64,000 nt of DNA, taken from the NCBI RefSeq assembly GCF_001050515.1, contig NZ_CAHS01000021.1:297496-361495 (forward strand), read 5' to 3'. The translations under genes and the position numbers were made by a program. The notes beneath the pieces were generated by a model that saw only the letters and a list, made by a program, of their open reading frames with translations, was not told where the DNA came from and searched no databases. Numbering within the stretch: the stretch's first letter is position 1; every line of letters starts with the position of its first letter. The stretch is from Erwinia piriflorinigrans CFBP 5888. GTDB lineage: Bacteria > Pseudomonadota > Gammaproteobacteria > Enterobacterales > Enterobacteriaceae. Positions 19,046 to 29,813 of the stretch are shown in pieces.

Positions 19046-19128
19046 GTTTTTTTGTGCCATACTAATTCGTTTCTTTCTGGCCGTGCCAGCCTGGCATGGT
19101 GAGGTTTATGCTAATCCGGGGATTGTGA

Positions 19129-21957
19129 ATGGAAAACATCGAAGTACGGGGTGCCCGCACCCACAATTTGAAAAACATTAACCTGACCATTCCGCGCGAT
19201 AAGCTGATCGTTGTCACCGGGCTGTCAGGTTCAGGCAAATCGTCGCTGGCGTTTGACACGCTTTATGCTGAAGGACAACGACGCTACGTTGAGTCGCTTT
19301 CTGCCTATGCGCGTCAGTTTCTTTCGCTAATGGAAAAGCCGGACGTCGACCATATCGAAGGGCTGTCACCGGCGATTTCGATTGAGCAGAAATCCACATC
19401 ACATAACCCGCGTTCTACCGTCGGGACCATCACCGAAATTCATGATTACCTGCGCCTGCTGTTTGCCCGCGTGGGCGAACCACGCTGCCCGGATCACGAC
19501 GTCACGCTGGCGGCACAAACCGTCAGCCAGATGGTGGATAACGTGCTTTTACAGCCGGAAGGACGCCGTCTGATGCTGCTGGCCCCTATTGTGAAAGACC
19601 GCAAGGGCGAGCACAGCAAAACGCTGGAAAACCTTGCCAGCCAGGGATATATCCGCGCACGTATTGACGGCGAAGTCTGCGATTTGTCAGATCCTCCGAA
19701 GCTGGAATTGCAGAAAAAACATACTATCGAGGTCGTGGTCGATCGCTTCAAGGTGCGTGACGATCTGACGCAGCGTCTGGCTGAATCGTTTGAAACCGCG
19801 CTGGAACTCTCCGGCGGCAGCGCCGTGGTCGCCGATATGGACGATACCAACGCTGAAGAGCTGCTGTTCTCGGCCAACTTCGCCTGCCCAATTTGTGGTT
19901 ACAGTATGAACGAGCTGGAACCACGCCTGTTCTCCTTTAACAACCCGGCCGGTGCCTGCCCTACCTGTGACGGGCTGGGAGTACAGCAGTATTTTGATCC
20001 CGACCGCGTCGTGCAGAATCCCGAGTTATCGCTATCTGGCGGCGCTATTCGCGGCTGGGATCGTCGTAACTTCTACTATTTCCAGATGCTGCGCTCGCTG
20101 GCAGAACATTTGGAATTTGATATTGAAGCACCGTTTAACAGCCTTGACGATCGCTCACGCAAGGTGATCCTGTACGGTTCTGGCAAAGAAAATATCGAAT
20201 TCAAATACGTTAATGACCGTGGCGATACCTCCGTTCGCCGCCACCCGTTTGAAGGTGTGCTGCACAATATGGAGCGCCGCTACAAAGAGACCGAATCCTC
20301 TGCGGTGCGCGAAGAGCTGGCGAAATACATCAGCAACCGCTCCTGTACCAGCTGTCATGGCACGCGCCTGCGCCGTGAAGCGCGTCACGTCTTTGTGGAG
20401 AACACCACGCTGCCGACCATTTCGGATATGAGCATCGGCCATGCAATGGCGTTCTTCCAGAATATGAAGCTGAGCGGTCAACGCGCTAAAATCGCCGAAA
20501 AAGTGCTGAAAGAGATCGGCGACCGCCTGAAATTCCTCGTTAACGTGGGCCTCAACTATCTGTCAATGTCGCGCTCTGCGGAGACGCTATCCGGCGGTGA
20601 AGCACAACGTATCCGCCTGGCCAGCCAGATCGGCGCGGGTTTGGTCGGCGTGATGTACGTGCTGGATGAACCTTCCATTGGTTTGCATCAGCGTGACAAC
20701 GAGCGCCTGCTGGAAACCCTCGTCCACTTGCGCAATCTCGGTAATACCGTGATCGTGGTAGAGCACGATGAAGATGCCATTCGCGCCGCTGACCACGTTA
20801 TTGATATCGGTCCCGGTGCCGGGGTGCATGGCGGTCAGATTGTGGCTGAAGGTACGGTCGACGACATTATGGCTGTCGAAGAGTCTCTGACCGGGCAGTT
20901 CCTCAGCGGCAAGCGCGGCATTTCCATCCCCAAAGAGCGGGTGAAGGGCGATCCGGCGAAGATATTGAAACTTAGCGGTGCCAGCGGCAACAATCTGAAG
21001 GATGTTACCCTGACGCTGCCGGTCGGGCTGTTCACCTGTATTACCGGCGTTTCGGGGTCCGGTAAGTCAACGCTGATCAATGATACCTTGTTCCCGATTG
21101 CCCAGCGCCAGCTGAACGGCGCGACGATTGCCGAAGCGGCACCATATCGCGCGATCGCCGGAATGGAGCACTTCGATAAGGTCATCGATATTGATCAAAG
21201 TCCTATTGGTCGTACCCCGCGATCCAACCCGGCGACCTATACCGGCATATTCACCCCGGTACGTGAGTTGTTTGCCGGCGTGCCGGAATCACGTACTCGC
21301 GGCTATACGCCCGGACGTTTTAGCTTCAACGTGCGTGGCGGGCGGTGTGAAGCCTGTCAGGGAGATGGCGTGATCAAGGTAGAGATGCACTTCCTGCCGG
21401 ATATCTACGTCCCCTGCGATCAGTGCAAGGGCAAGCGCTATAACCGTGAAACGCTGGAAGTAAAATATAAGGGAAAGAACATTCACGAAGTGCTGGAAAT
21501 GACGATTGAAGAAGGACGTGAGTTTTTTGATGCCGTCCCGGCGCTGGCACGTAAGCTACAAACCCTTATGGATGTGGGCCTGTCTTATATTCGTCTTGGT
21601 CAGTCAGCTACCACGCTGTCCGGCGGTGAAGCGCAACGCGTGAAGCTGGCGCGTGAACTGTCAAAACGGGGTACCGGACAGACGCTGTACATTCTGGATG
21701 AACCCACAACTGGTCTGCATTTTGCGGATATCCAGCAGCTGCTGGCAGTCCTTCACCAGTTACGCGACCAGGGCAACAGCATTGTGGTCATTGAACACAA
21801 CCTTGACGTGATCAAAACTGCTGACTGGATTGTCGACCTCGGCCCGGAGGGCGGCAGCGGTGGCGGAGAGATCCTCGTGTCGGGGACGCCGGAAACCGTT
21901 GCGCAGTGTGAACGTTCACACACCGCACGCTTTCTGAAGCCTCTGCTGGCTAACTAA
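19129..21957 (+). CDS. uvrA: UvrA, excinuclease ABC subunit A
   Basis: Damage-recognition ATPase of nucleotide excision repair; an UvrA dimer loads UvrB at lesions. 942 residues. The first ATPase has Walker [10 protein letters not shown] (31-39), the second GVSGSGKST. Both signature motifs are present ([14 protein letters not shown] and [14 protein letters not shown]), as are zinc fingers CPICGY...CPTC and CEACQGDG...CDQCKGK. The start [16 protein letters not shown] matches the family. Preceded by a LexA box and followed by a good terminator. Confidence 0.98.
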   Translation: MENIEVRGARTHNLKNINLTIPRDKLIVVTGLSGSGKSSLAFDTLYAEGQRRYVESLSAYARQFLSLMEKPDVDHIEGLSPAISIEQKSTSHNPRSTVGTITEIHDYLRLLFARVGEPRCPDHDVTLAAQTVSQMVDNVLLQPEGRRLMLLAPIVKDRKGEHSKTLENLASQGYIRARIDGEVCDLSDPPKLELQKKHTIEVVVDRFKVRDDLTQRLAESFETALELSGGSAVVADMDDTNAEELLFSANFACPICGYSMNELEPRLFSFNNPAGACPTCDGLGVQQYFDPDRVVQNPELSLSGGAIRGWDRRNFYYFQMLRSLAEHLEFDIEAPFNSLDDRSRKVILYGSGKENIEFKYVNDRGDTSVRRHPFEGVLHNMERRYKETESSAVREELAKYISNRSCTSCHGTRLRREARHVFVENTTLPTISDMSIGHAMAFFQNMKLSGQRAKIAEKVLKEIGDRLKFLVNVGLNYLSMSRSAETLSGGEAQRIRLASQIGAGLVGVMYVLDEPSIGLHQRDNERLLETLVHLRNLGNTVIVVEHDEDAIRAADHVIDIGPGAGVHGGQIVAEGTVDDIMAVEESLTGQFLSGKRGISIPKERVKGDPAKILKLSGASGNNLKDVTLTLPVGLFTCITGVSGSGKSTLINDTLFPIAQRQLNGATIAEAAPYRAIAGMEHFDKVIDIDQSPIGRTPRSNPATYTGIFTPVRELFAGVPESRTRGYTPGRFSFNVRGGRCEACQGDGVIKVEMHFLPDIYVPCDQCKGKRYNRETLEVKYKGKNIHEVLEMTIEEGREFFDAVPALARKLQTLMDVGLSYIRLGQSATTLSGGEAQRVKLARELSKRGTGQTLYILDEPTTGLHFADIQQLLAVLHQLRDQGNSIVVIEHNLDVIKTADWIVDLGPEGGSGGGEILVSGTPETVAQCERSHTARFLKPLLAN

Positions 21958-22001
21958 CACCATCGCTACAGGGCCAGCCTTGTAGCGGTATGCTCTCACG
22001 C

Positions 22002-22028
22002 GGTCGGGCAATGCCCGGCCTGTTTTTT
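22002..22028 (+). terminator. Intrinsic terminator of uvrA
   Basis: GGTCGGGCA / TGCCCGGCC stem followed by TGTTTTTT, about 45 bases after the uvrA stop. Confidence 0.88.
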
Positions 22029-22242
22029 CGTAAAGAGTTTTTCCCGCTGTTTATCCCTCTTTTATGACCTTTAGCACGCATTCTTGCAGGATCAGGCAAA
22101 ATTTAGCGAGTTTTGGACATACTCCGATCCCCATTCCCTGACTATGCTTAGTCTTTGCCATTGTGCGGAAAAGGGATGCATTCGCCTGCCCGTTCCGGCA
22201 ATGATGGCCACTGCGCCACATCATCAATAACTGGAGACACCC

Positions 22243-23295
22243 ATGAATATTACGCACGCTTATGCTGCCAAGGACGCAAAATCTCCGCTGGCTCCTTTTA
22301 ATTATCAGCCGCGCGAACTGCGCGAACATGATGTGCAGATTGAAGTACTGTATTGCGGCGTCTGCCACTCAGACCTGCACCAGGCGCGTAACGAATGGCA
22401 CAACACCGTCTTCCCAGTGGTGCCTGGCCATGAAATTGTGGGCCGTGTCACTGCGGTCGGCGCACATGGCCATAAGTATCAAGTCGGCGATCTGGTGGGC
22501 GTTGGCTGTATGGTTGACTCCTGTCGTACCTGCGACAGCTGTCAGGAAGACCTTGAACAGTACTGCGAAGAAGGCTTTGTCGGCACTTATAATGGTCAGG
22601 ATCGCATCAGCGGCGATATCACCTTCGGCGGCTACGCGACTCAGGTGGTCGTGCATGAGGACTTTGTACTGCGTGTACCGACTAACCTCGATCCGGCGGG
22701 TACTGCCCCACTGCTGTGCGCAGGCATCACCACCTTCTCTCCACTGCATCACTGGGGCGTCGGCCCGGGTAAAAAAGTCGGTATCGTCGGCCTCGGCGGC
22801 CTCGGCCATATGGGCGTGAAAATTGCACATGCGATGGGCGCACACGTCGTACTGTTCACGACCTCACCGTCAAAAATTGACGATGGCAAACGCCTGGGTG
22901 CAGACGAGGTCGTGATCTCTAAAGATGCCGACCAGATGGCGCAACATGCCAATAGTTTTGACTTCATTCTGAATACCGTTGCCGCTCCGCACGACCTGAA
23001 CCCGTTTATTACACTGCTGCGCCGGGATGGCACCATGACGCTGGTTGGCGTCCCTGAACATGACCATCCGTCACCACAGGTGTTCAACCTGGTCTTTAAA
23101 CGTCGTAGCGTTGCGGGTTCACTGATCGGTGGGATCAAAGAGACGCAGGAGATGTTGGATTTCTGCGGTAAGCACAACATCACCTCCGATATTGAGATGA
23201 TTAAAATTGACCAGATTAACGATGCCTACGAGCGTATGCTAAAAAGCGACGTTAAGTATCGTTTCGTGATCGATATTGACTCCCTACGCGCCTAA
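22243..23295 (+). CDS. Zinc-dependent alcohol dehydrogenase / aldehyde reductase (YahK-like)
   Basis: Cytosolic medium-chain dehydrogenase, 350 residues, closest in my recollection to E. coli YahK (broad NADPH-dependent aldehyde reductase) and to cinnamyl alcohol dehydrogenase-type enzymes. Catalytic zinc ligands are Cys41 (GVCHSD) and His63 (GHE) with a later Cys; the structural zinc site is Cys94, Cys97, Cys100 and Cys108. The Rossmann motif GLGGLGHMG follows. Start ATG has a GGAG site 7 bases upstream. It stands alone between uvrA and the AT-rich spacer; not part of the E. coli locus, so probably an insertion. Physiological substrate not shown. Confidence 0.87.
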   Translation: MNITHAYAAKDAKSPLAPFNYQPRELREHDVQIEVLYCGVCHSDLHQARNEWHNTVFPVVPGHEIVGRVTAVGAHGHKYQVGDLVGVGCMVDSCRTCDSCQEDLEQYCEEGFVGTYNGQDRISGDITFGGYATQVVVHEDFVLRVPTNLDPAGTAPLLCAGITTFSPLHHWGVGPGKKVGIVGLGGLGHMGVKIAHAMGAHVVLFTTSPSKIDDGKRLGADEVVISKDADQMAQHANSFDFILNTVAAPHDLNPFITLLRRDGTMTLVGVPEHDHPSPQVFNLVFKRRSVAGSLIGGIKETQEMLDFCGKHNITSDIEMIKIDQINDAYERMLKSDVKYRFVIDIDSLRA

Positions 23296-23309
23296 TCCAC
23301 AAATAAACC

Positions 23310-23326
23310 GCCCCTGAGACAGGGGC
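23310..23326 (+). terminator. Hairpin after the alcohol dehydrogenase gene
   Basis: Perfect 7-base stem GCCCCTG / CAGGGGC with AGA loop, 14 bases after the stop. No T run follows, so termination is likely but not certain. Confidence 0.5.
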
Positions 23327-24234
23327 GCTGCGAACCCATTCTGGAAAAAAATGAACGCCAGGGTGGGTTTATCTGGATGATTTTACAGTTTATCTCATTA
23401 CGAAGTCACCAACCCTTCCGACTGATCATAGCCAGAGCCAGGCGGACATACCACTCCCCACCTGCATTCCCTCCCTACAAAATGTGCCAAGCCCCTCCCC
23501 AGCCATTCAATAAAACCTCGCCTTTACCTCTCAAAAACAGCGAGCATTTCTCTGCTTTACCAATGCCGAATCAGGTATTAATAACGCACTTCAATAAAAA
23601 ACAGTGATTAACAGGGTAAATGAGTTTAATTTCTAAATAAAATTGAAGAGTATTATTTTTTTCGCATCCGTTTGCGCAGCAGAAAAATGAGGGGGGGTAT
23701 AAAATTTGAAAATATAAAACAGTCTAACAAATTTACCATGATGGACATCGAAGCCAAAAAAAATAGTCACGATTTAATCACTTCTCCTTCCCCGCATTAA
23801 TTGTAACAAATAATTTCCTTTGATTTTTCCCGTCTAAATGAGTTCTGTATTCTAATAATAGTACTTAGACTTTTATAATCATAATTACCCTATGAAATTT
23901 AAGAATTTTATTTATCAGGCATGACAAATTAAACACGACTCCTCCGATCGATAGACATTATTTTGATTCGCAAAACCTATTAATAGTCTCTGTTTTAACG
24001 GTTTTGACGAATTACCTGTTTTATGTACAATTGCACTCGGTGAACAATAAAGTCACCTGTCAGCAATATTGGCCGTTCGGCAACAAAGATATTTGGTACT
24101 TCAGAAAATCTGACCAGCACCCATAGGGTGATTTTTTTAAGTCGGAAAAACTGAGTACTCGCTGCCTGAAATTAAATAATTACCTTGAATTTCGTGGATT
24201 AAAGAATAAAAAAACTATCCAAGGATGAAGCTCT
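23327..24234. other. Long AT-rich non-coding stretch
   Basis: About 900 bases, far lower in GC than the flanks, with no believable reading frame. It has features of xenogeneic, silencer-bound DNA: poly-A/T runs and a promoter-like pair TTGACG (24004-24009) and TACAAT (24026-24031) with a 16-base spacer, which could drive the small frame at 24235 or a leader for the adhesin gene. Confidence 0.45.
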
Positions 24235-24621
24235 ATGAGAGATGGAACTGCTTTTTGTGATACTCAATCCAATGTCTTTATTTTTGGCTCTACAGAGACG
24301 GTTGGGATAAGAAAACCCTCTTTATTAAGTCGTAGCACCTATGTTGATTTTATAAAAAATAAACTCACTCTATATAACTTTGATAGCAAAAAAACATTAT
24401 TCTCAACGTCATATATTACTGCTAAAGAAATCCATTCCGTGATGATATTCAGGTTGAGTGTGATGCTGTTTTTCATAATAAAACAGGCAGCAGATCATTA
24501 TGCCTGCACTTTTTTTCTCCTGTCTTATTCATCCTTAGCCTTAGCAAACTGCCAGATGACTCTCCGTATGAGAAAAATTAGCCCTTCTCTTTCTTACGAA
24601 GAACAAGTAGTTAAAACTTAA
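24235..24621 (+). CDS. Hypothetical small protein
   Basis: Open frame of 128 codons in AT-rich DNA; AAGGA lies ~11 bases before the ATG. The protein has a polar N-terminal half and a hydrophobic, possibly membrane-spanning stretch near residues 69-100 (starting MIFRLSVMLFFIIKQ). I recognise no family. Composition fits the surrounding foreign DNA. It could be a real accessory gene, a decayed regulator or chance; the promoter-like element 200 bases upstream gives modest support. Confidence 0.3.
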   Translation: MRDGTAFCDTQSNVFIFGSTETVGIRKPSLLSRSTYVDFIKNKLTLYNFDSKKTLFSTSYITAKEIHSVMIFRLSVMLFFIIKQAADHYACTFFLLSYSSLALANCQMTLRMRKISPSLSYEEQVVKT

Positions 24622-24854
24622 CACAACCAGTCGATGGGCGCTTTTTCCTCAAATGTGCAATCTCCCATGTTATCCAGTAACCGAATCGCACAGAGATAAC
24701 TAACGATTACGTATGAAAGATAAAAAACGATATTTTAGACACAAACGAAAATAAACTCTTTTTATTTTCTACGAATAAAAGGCATCCGAATAATTAACTG
24801 AGCCTGTCAGCATTAACTTGCCACCTGACGGTGGTCTTTCTATGGAGTTATTTT

Positions 24855-27800
24855 GTGAAAATAATACACCAGCAACACATCTCATCTCGAATAAAACTAT
24901 TTGCCTGGCTAAATATTGGTGTTCAGTGCGCTTTTCCGCTATCTCTGGCTTTCACGCCAGCGATAGCGGGCGGCCCCGATTCCCCATTGCCCGAAATCGT
25001 GCATAAGCAGAATAAGCAGAAAAAGGCGACATCGCAGAAGTCGCCAGAGACGCAGATATACACGCTATCAGCCGGTGAAACCACAGCATCGGTGGCAAAA
25101 AAATATCATACGACCCCTGAAGCACTGCGCCAGCTTAACCGGCTGCGTACCTTTGCGCACGGTTTTAATCACCTCCAACCCGGAGACGAACTGGATGTGC
25201 CCGTTGCAATCGGAGATAAGAAAAAACCGACCACATCAGCCTTACAAGACGATGCAGAGACGCGTAAAGCAGCCAATATGGCCTCCCGGGCGGGGGCCTT
25301 TCTGGCAAATAACCCAAACGGGGAGACGGCTTTATCCTTGGCTCGCGGTCAGGTAAGCGCCGAAGCTAGCGGACAGGTTCAGCAGTGGCTAAACCAATTC
25401 GGCACTGCGCGCGTTCAGTTGGATACCGGCGAGCATTTTTCGCTGAAAAACTCTCAACTTGACCTGCTTATCCCTTTTTACGAGCAAAAAGATCGGCTTT
25501 TCTTCACGCAGGGCAGCCTGCACCGCACCGATGACCGCACCCAAGCTAACCTCGGCTTCGGGACACGATACTTTACCCCCTCGTATATGCTGGGCAGTAA
25601 TATCTTCGGTGACTATGATCTCTCCCGCACCCACTCGCGCTTGGGGGCGGGCGTGGAGTACTGGCGCGATTTCCTCAAGCTGTCCGCCAATGGTTACCTG
25701 CGCCTTAGCGACTGGCGAGATTCGCCGGATCTGACAGACTATCAGGAGCGTCCGGCCAACGGCTGGGATGTGCGTGCACAGGCCTGGTTTCCAGGGCTGC
25801 CGCAGCTGGGGGGTAAGCTGACATTTGAGCAGTATTACGGCAAGGACGTTGCTCTGTTCGGCAAAGAAAACCGCCAGAATAATCCCCACGCCATCGCGGC
25901 AGGCGTGAACTTCACTCCCATTCCTCTGCTAACGCTGGGCGCTGAGCATCGCCAGGGACAGTCCGGCAAAAACGACTCGCGGCTTAGCCTGGATTTGACT
26001 TATCGACCGGGCGTGTCCTGGCAGCAGCAGATGAATCCGCAGGAGGTTGCCTCAATGCGCAGCCTGTCAGGTAGCCGTTACGACCTGGTCGAGCGCAATA
26101 ACCACATGGTGCTGCAATACCGCAAACAAGAGTTGATACAACTGCATACGGCAACACGGGTGGTCGGCCAGGCCGGGGAACAGAAGTCGTTAAGCGTATC
26201 GGTCGACAGCAAATATGGCTTGGATCGCATCGACTGGTCAGCATCGTCACTGCTGGCCGCTGGGGGAATACTGCAACGTGATGATGCGGGTGGCTGGAGC
26301 GTGATACTGCCACCATATCAGTCCGGGGAACAAGCCGCTAACACCTGGACGATAAGCGGTGTCGCGGTGGATAAAAAAGGAAACGTTTCTGCCAGATCCC
26401 ATACCCAGGTCGTATTAGCACAGCAGGATGTCATTGATGCCAGCATGAGTCCTGTGGCTCCGCAAAAGATTACCTTCCAGGCGGATGGTCAAATGCAGCA
26501 GCAGCTGGTTCTCAAGATTAACGATCGTGATGGCAAACCGATTGATGTTGCAGAAAGTGAGATCGGCGTGCTGCGCGAATCGAAACTGCGCACCACCAGC
26601 CTCACAGAAATAACGCCATTCACCCGCCGCGCAGCCGGTGAATTCACTGCTACCGTAACGGCCGGCACGCAGCCGGAATCCTTCACCCTCATTCCTTCAG
26701 CGCGAAACGTTCGTTTTGCACCGGTCAGCATAGAGGTGACGGCGATCGATGATGTGATCCTGGTGCAAGATCCTATCATCGCCACGCCGACTTCTGCCAT
26801 CGTGGGAGAAAAAGTGACCTACACTGCCTTGTTGACAGATAAGCAGGGTAATCCTAAAGGAGCAGGTATCCCGGTAAACTGGGCGGCCAATCAAGGCAGC
26901 GCTTTAAGTGCACAAACCACCAGTACCGACGAAACTGGCACTGTCGCTGTTGACCTGACCCGCACGGAGCCCGGTTTGGCAAAAGTTAGCCTGACCTTGC
27001 CGTCGGGTGAGAAAACAGCCGCACCGGATGTGCCGTTCAGCGCTGATGCTCCGGATGAAAATCGCTCTGAACTGACTCTGGAGCCCTCCGTTATTGCCTC
27101 CGGGAAAGGATCGGCCACGCTGACGCTGATCCTACGGGATAAAAACGGCAATACGCTGCCCGGTAACAAGGTCCACGGACAAAGCGATAACAGCTCGGTC
27201 AAAATCAGTCACGCAGAGGAAATTGCCGATAAGCCAGGCCACTACCGCATGGAGGTCACCGCCAGCAAACCCGGTAAGGCCATGCTGTCAGTAAACGTCA
27301 ACGGTAAACCTTTCAGTCAGCCGCAAACGCTGCTAACGATAACTGACGAGAGCATCACACCGGACCTGAACTTTGCGACTTCACAGCAAAACGTGACCTG
27401 GACCAAAGACTTCAGTGCCTCGCAGGCGGTGAGTGGTATGCCTGAGGGCGTTGAACAGCAGTGGTCAAGTTCGGATAACAGCGTAGCCACGGTGAATGAA
27501 GTCGGTAAGGTGACTTTGCTGAAATCGGGTCAAACGACCATCACGGTGAAAACGTCAGGGAATGACCAGTACCATCCGGCAGAAGCAAGTTATCAGCTGG
27601 AGATTGACAAGGCAGATCCGCAACTGCAAGCAGGGGATGGCGGTCCGATTACGGCCAAGTGGGCAGATGGTAAGGTCTGGAGCATCGCGTCAAAATTCGG
27701 CAATGCCGACGCAGATAACATCCTGAAAGCGACCTATACCAGTAAAAATATCGAGGTCGTGACGGTGGCAGATAGTGGCGAATTACAGGCCGTAAAACCC

Positions 27801-28970
27801 GGTAGTACCCGCTTAACGGTAAGTACACCGGAGACAGACCAATTTAAGGCCAATTCTGTTGAAGTCGCCTACCAGCTGGATAAAGGAACCGTCGTCCTCA
27901 GCTTTAAAGAGGCTGCAATAAAGACAACGGATGAAGAAACCTTCACACTGCAATTACCCGAAAATACGGTTCCGTCAGATGCCGTTATCACATGGAACTC
28001 TGCCGATAAAAACGTACTGAACATATCCAGCGCAGGAAACCTGCTGGGCAAAGTCAGTAAGGGTAAAACGCGACTCACGCTCAGCGTTGCTGCCAGTGAC
28101 TATTATTCTGCCAGTTCAAACTATTACGATGTCTCGATTTACAGCAAACCCCTCGTGAGCATGGGTACTGTCACCTATATCAGCAAAGGTGTGATGGCAG
28201 ATAAGGGGGTATGGACGCCTGTGTTTACCGATGACAAGCTTTCTGTCACCTGGAGTACTGATAGTTCAGATGAATTTAGCAAAGCGAAATTCGTCGTGGT
28301 TGCTCTCAAAGACAGTAGCGGAAAAAGTTTGGCGCAGAAAACAGTGAATTCCCCTACAGGAAGTATAACGACCACATTCGAGCCTAAACCTCACTTCTGG
28401 AATGAAAAACTGCATGTAGAACTGATGTCTCAAGGATATGGCACTCTCACTGACACAGAAAAATCAGCGGGAATAAGCGTAAAAAACATGGAACCCATTG
28501 AAATATGGAAAAGTTTCAAAGTGACTTCTGTTCTTACCGCGCACTCAAACAGAGGAAGGGAATCTTCGTGCCGAGCAATCGCGGGACCCGCAGGCACTCA
28601 ACATTGGGTTTATGCCGACATTAATCGCGTTGAGATAAATTTTGGTGGTCGTACTTTAGTATCACCAATGGGGCTTACCGGGGCGCTGCGGCTCACCGGC
28701 AAAAAAACACCAGGGTGGGTCCAACCGACTAAATTGCCGAATAGACTTACTGCTTATTCAGACGCTAGCAGTAAATTCGGTGAGTTAAAAATTGTCCAGG
28801 ATTGCTGGACAGGTGACGAGGGTTCCTATGATATAGAAGCACACGTTAACTATTACGGTAAAAACTTTATTTACCTGATTGAGCAACCTCATTACTGGAA
28901 AGGCAACGGCTCTGGGATAGACAAAACCATCGTTGACAATATGCAAAGGCCTCATATCATTTCGAGGTAA
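24855..28970 (+). CDS. Intimin/invasin-family inverse autotransporter adhesin
   Basis: Outer-membrane adhesin of type Ve secretion, 1371 residues. Order: long signal peptide (cleavage near ...TPAIAGG, about residue 40), LysM domain (about 66-115, YTLSAGETTASVAKKY to LQPGDELDVPV) that binds peptidoglycan, 12-strand inverse-autotransporter barrel (about 150-430), a linker domain, about three Big_1 Ig-like domains, about three Big_2-like domains (SSDNSVATVNEVGKVTLL type), and a ~270-residue C-terminal tip. The tip has two Cys (in ESSCRAIAG and IVQDCWTG) that could form a disulfide, but I recognise no lectin fold. Start is GTG with GGAG 7 bases upstream. Likely host attachment or biofilm. Confidence 0.88.
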   Translation: MKIIHQQHISSRIKLFAWLNIGVQCAFPLSLAFTPAIAGGPDSPLPEIVHKQNKQKKATSQKSPETQIYTLSAGETTASVAKKYHTTPEALRQLNRLRTFAHGFNHLQPGDELDVPVAIGDKKKPTTSALQDDAETRKAANMASRAGAFLANNPNGETALSLARGQVSAEASGQVQQWLNQFGTARVQLDTGEHFSLKNSQLDLLIPFYEQKDRLFFTQGSLHRTDDRTQANLGFGTRYFTPSYMLGSNIFGDYDLSRTHSRLGAGVEYWRDFLKLSANGYLRLSDWRDSPDLTDYQERPANGWDVRAQAWFPGLPQLGGKLTFEQYYGKDVALFGKENRQNNPHAIAAGVNFTPIPLLTLGAEHRQGQSGKNDSRLSLDLTYRPGVSWQQQMNPQEVASMRSLSGSRYDLVERNNHMVLQYRKQELIQLHTATRVVGQAGEQKSLSVSVDSKYGLDRIDWSASSLLAAGGILQRDDAGGWSVILPPYQSGEQAANTWTISGVAVDKKGNVSARSHTQVVLAQQDVIDASMSPVAPQKITFQADGQMQQQLVLKINDRDGKPIDVAESEIGVLRESKLRTTSLTEITPFTRRAAGEFTATVTAGTQPESFTLIPSARNVRFAPVSIEVTAIDDVILVQDPIIATPTSAIVGEKVTYTALLTDKQGNPKGAGIPVNWAANQGSALSAQTTSTDETGTVAVDLTRTEPGLAKVSLTLPSGEKTAAPDVPFSADAPDENRSELTLEPSVIASGKGSATLTLILRDKNGNTLPGNKVHGQSDNSSVKISHAEEIADKPGHYRMEVTASKPGKAMLSVNVNGKPFSQPQTLLTITDESITPDLNFATSQQNVTWTKDFSASQAVSGMPEGVEQQWSSSDNSVATVNEVGKVTLLKSGQTTITVKTSGNDQYHPAEASYQLEIDKADPQLQAGDGGPITAKWADGKVWSIASKFGNADADNILKATYTSKNIEVVTVADSGELQAVKPGSTRLTVSTPETDQFKANSVEVAYQLDKGTVVLSFKEAAIKTTDEETFTLQLPENTVPSDAVITWNSADKNVLNISSAGNLLGKVSKGKTRLTLSVAASDYYSASSNYYDVSIYSKPLVSMGTVTYISKGVMADKGVWTPVFTDDKLSVTWSTDSSDEFSKAKFVVVALKDSSGKSLAQKTVNSPTGSITTTFEPKPHFWNEKLHVELMSQGYGTLTDTEKSAGISVKNMEPIEIWKSFKVTSVLTAHSNRGRESSCRAIAGPAGTQHWVYADINRVEINFGGRTLVSPMGLTGALRLTGKKTPGWVQPTKLPNRLTAYSDASSKFGELKIVQDCWTGDEGSYDIEAHVNYYGKNFIYLIEQPHYWKGNGSGIDKTIVDNMQRPHIISR

Positions 28971-29119
28971 CAGCTCATGCTTACAGCATGACACCTCAGG
29001 GATGAACGCCTTATAACGGCGACTTTCGCTGCGAAGCGCGCCAGCAATGTACGAAAAAGCATAACACGGGAGGGTCGGTAAAACGGCTCTCCCGCTCCAG
29101 TCTTAACGACCACATTCGT
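28971..29119. other. Short intergenic stretch between adhesin gene and yjbR remnant
   Basis: About 150 bases with no gene. A possible weak terminator for the adhesin gene near the stop (AGCTCATGCTTACAGCATGA region) lacks a T run. Confidence 0.35.
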
Positions 29120-29276
29120 TTAGCTCTGCACCTGTTGCAAACACGCATCGACCAGATAGTCAATCTGCTCATCCTTTAGCGAACCATTCAGCAGCACGGT
29201 GTCCCAGCCGACGGATTTAAATGTGCGCTCGGCCGTACCTCGCTATGTTGGTCGCGCATCATTTCAGATACCCCAT
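29120..29276 (-). pseudogene. yjbR: yjbR remnant (MmcQ/YjbR family), truncated and frameshifted
   Basis: The minus strand right after yjbQ encodes two fragments recognisable as the C-terminal half of E. coli YjbR: RDQHSEVRPSAHLN in one frame, then, after a frameshift in ATTTAAAT, VGWDTVLLNGSLKDEQIDYLVDA ending at TAA 29120. The N-terminal ~55-60 codons are deleted; the ATG at 29276 runs to a stop within five codons. YjbR-type proteins are small cyaY-like fold proteins possibly binding DNA. Position after yjbQ matches E. coli gene order, so this is a decayed native gene. Confidence 0.85.
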
Positions 29277-29278
29277 AA

Positions 29279-29698
29279 TTAATCATCTCCCTGTAGCGTG
29301 GCAATAATGCGCCTGTCACCGCCGTGGATACGATGCTCACCCAGCCAGATGCCCTGCCAGGTACCGAGCACCAGACGGCCACGACTGACGGGTAGCATCA
29401 GCGACGTGCCCAACAGTGAGGATTTGATATGCGCAGGCATATCATCCGCCCCTTCATAATCATGCTGATACGCCGCGTTTTCCGGCACCGCACGCAGAAA
29501 ATGCTGCTCCATATCGCTGCGCACCGTCGGGTCACAGTTTTCGTTCAACGTTAATGAGGCAGAAGTATGTTGCAGCAGCAGGTGTAACAGTCCTGTCTGG
29601 ACGTCAGCCAGTCGCCGCAATTCACCAACGATTTCGTCGGTCACCAGATGAAAGCCTCGCGTTTTTGCGTTGAGAGTGAGTGTTTGTTGATACCACAT
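29279..29698 (-). CDS. yjbQ: YjbQ, UPF0047 family
   Basis: Small conserved cytosolic protein, 139 residues; E. coli YjbQ is 138 as I recall. The family signature is intact: [18 protein letters not shown], then [17 protein letters not shown], and [12 protein letters not shown] near the end; the His residues are thought to bind a metal. Some family members show thiamine phosphate synthase activity, but the cellular role is not settled. The frame opens 28 codons earlier, but MWYQQTLTL is the conserved start. It lies downstream of tyrB; the next gene, yjbR, is broken. Confidence 0.92.
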   Translation of the reverse strand: MWYQQTLTLNAKTRGFHLVTDEIVGELRRLADVQTGLLHLLLQHTSASLTLNENCDPTVRSDMEQHFLRAVPENAAYQHDYEGADDMPAHIKSSLLGTSLMLPVSRGRLVLGTWQGIWLGEHRIHGGDRRIIATLQGDD

Positions 29699-29813
29699 TG
29701 TGCTGCTCCTGAACTTAATCGTTTCTTTAAGTGTGCAGTAAGTGGCGAAAAGGTAAACCTGAAAAGATAAAAATGAGAACACCTGCTGGCCGGGTCATCC
29801 CGGCCAGCAGTCA

